A DNA stretch of 36,779 nt from Pezizomycotina sp. ARF18 (taxonomy: Eukaryota; Ascomycota), in NCBI GenBank assembly GCA_002224055.1, contig AZLU01000120.1:1-36779 (forward strand). The letters are read 5' to 3'. Positions 36,760 to 36,779 of the stretch are shown one piece after another. How positions within the stretch are numbered: the first letter of the stretch is position 1; each line of letters opens with the position of its first letter. The notes under the pieces were generated by a model. It was not told where the DNA came from. It saw nothing but the letters and a program-made list of their open reading frames with translations, and ran no database searches. The translations under genes were made by a program, and so were the position numbers.

Positions 36760-36779
36760 AAAAAAAAAAAAAAAAAAAA
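36760..36779. repeat. A20 run at the right edge
   Basis: The window stops inside a run of at least 20 A, a common place for an assembly to break. Confidence 0.85.

Larger units (their letters stand above)
35102..36779. other. CreA upstream region, to the right edge
   Basis: About 1.7 kb that should contain the CreA promoter and 5' UTR. It carries C10 then A28 (35748-35785), an A34 run (35976-36009), a purine-rich stretch with short GT/GA repeats (about 36377-36430), a perfect 34-bp inverted repeat (36489-36590) and ends in A20. No gene recognised. Confidence 0.6.

Overview
This window is a piece of nuclear chromosome from a filamentous ascomycete (Pezizomycotina). Every recognisable gene is a conserved single-copy eukaryotic gene, most are split by short GT...AG introns, and several are fungal in type: CreA/Mig1 repressor, Ole1 desaturase fused to cytochrome b5, fungal RING-H2 protein, SAP30-like protein. 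The first exon of the first gene is cut by the left edge, and the right edge falls inside a poly(A) run. High intron density (13 in SMC2, 9 in Rab GDI) and long poly(dA:dT) tracts may suggest an early-diverging Pezizomycotina lineage, but that is inference. I found no plasmid, virus, transposon, CRISPR array, rRNA or tRNA.

Layout. 1-796 (+): 3' part of a Ran-binding-domain nucleoporin-like gene. 2448-7139 (-): condensin SMC2, 14 exons. 8259-10893 (-): Rab GDP-dissociation inhibitor, 10 exons. 12093-13153 (-): mitochondrial ribosomal protein uL29m/MRPL47, 3 exons. 13911-15405 (-): stearoyl-CoA delta-9 desaturase OLE1, 2 exons. 18017-18640 (+): SAP30-like Sin3/HDAC subunit, 2 exons. 19914-22565 (-): RING-H2 protein with a possible N-myristoylation start. 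25293-28257 (+): CCR4-NOT subunit NOT2, 8 exons. 29926-31702 (+): conserved fungal membrane protein of unknown function, 8 exons. 33821-35101 (-): glucose repressor CreA, apparently one exon. The gaps are AT-rich and hold homopolymer tracts and a few simple repeats.

The genes do not form a pathway or cluster. They are unrelated housekeeping and regulatory genes (chromosome condensation, vesicle traffic, mitochondrial translation, lipid desaturation, chromatin, mRNA decay, carbon repression).

The strongest unusual signal is in the coding sequence. All ten genes read correctly only if single bases, nearly always one base missing from a 2-5 nt homopolymer run, are restored. With these changes the exon phases close exactly in SMC2, GDI, MRPL47, OLE1, SAP30, NOT2 and the membrane protein. 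This most likely reflects uncorrected consensus errors, not pseudogenes or recoding, and it explains why simple open reading frames are fragmented here. A perfect 34-bp inverted repeat near the right end and a T27-C-A25 block are the other structural oddities. I see no convincing undescribed system.
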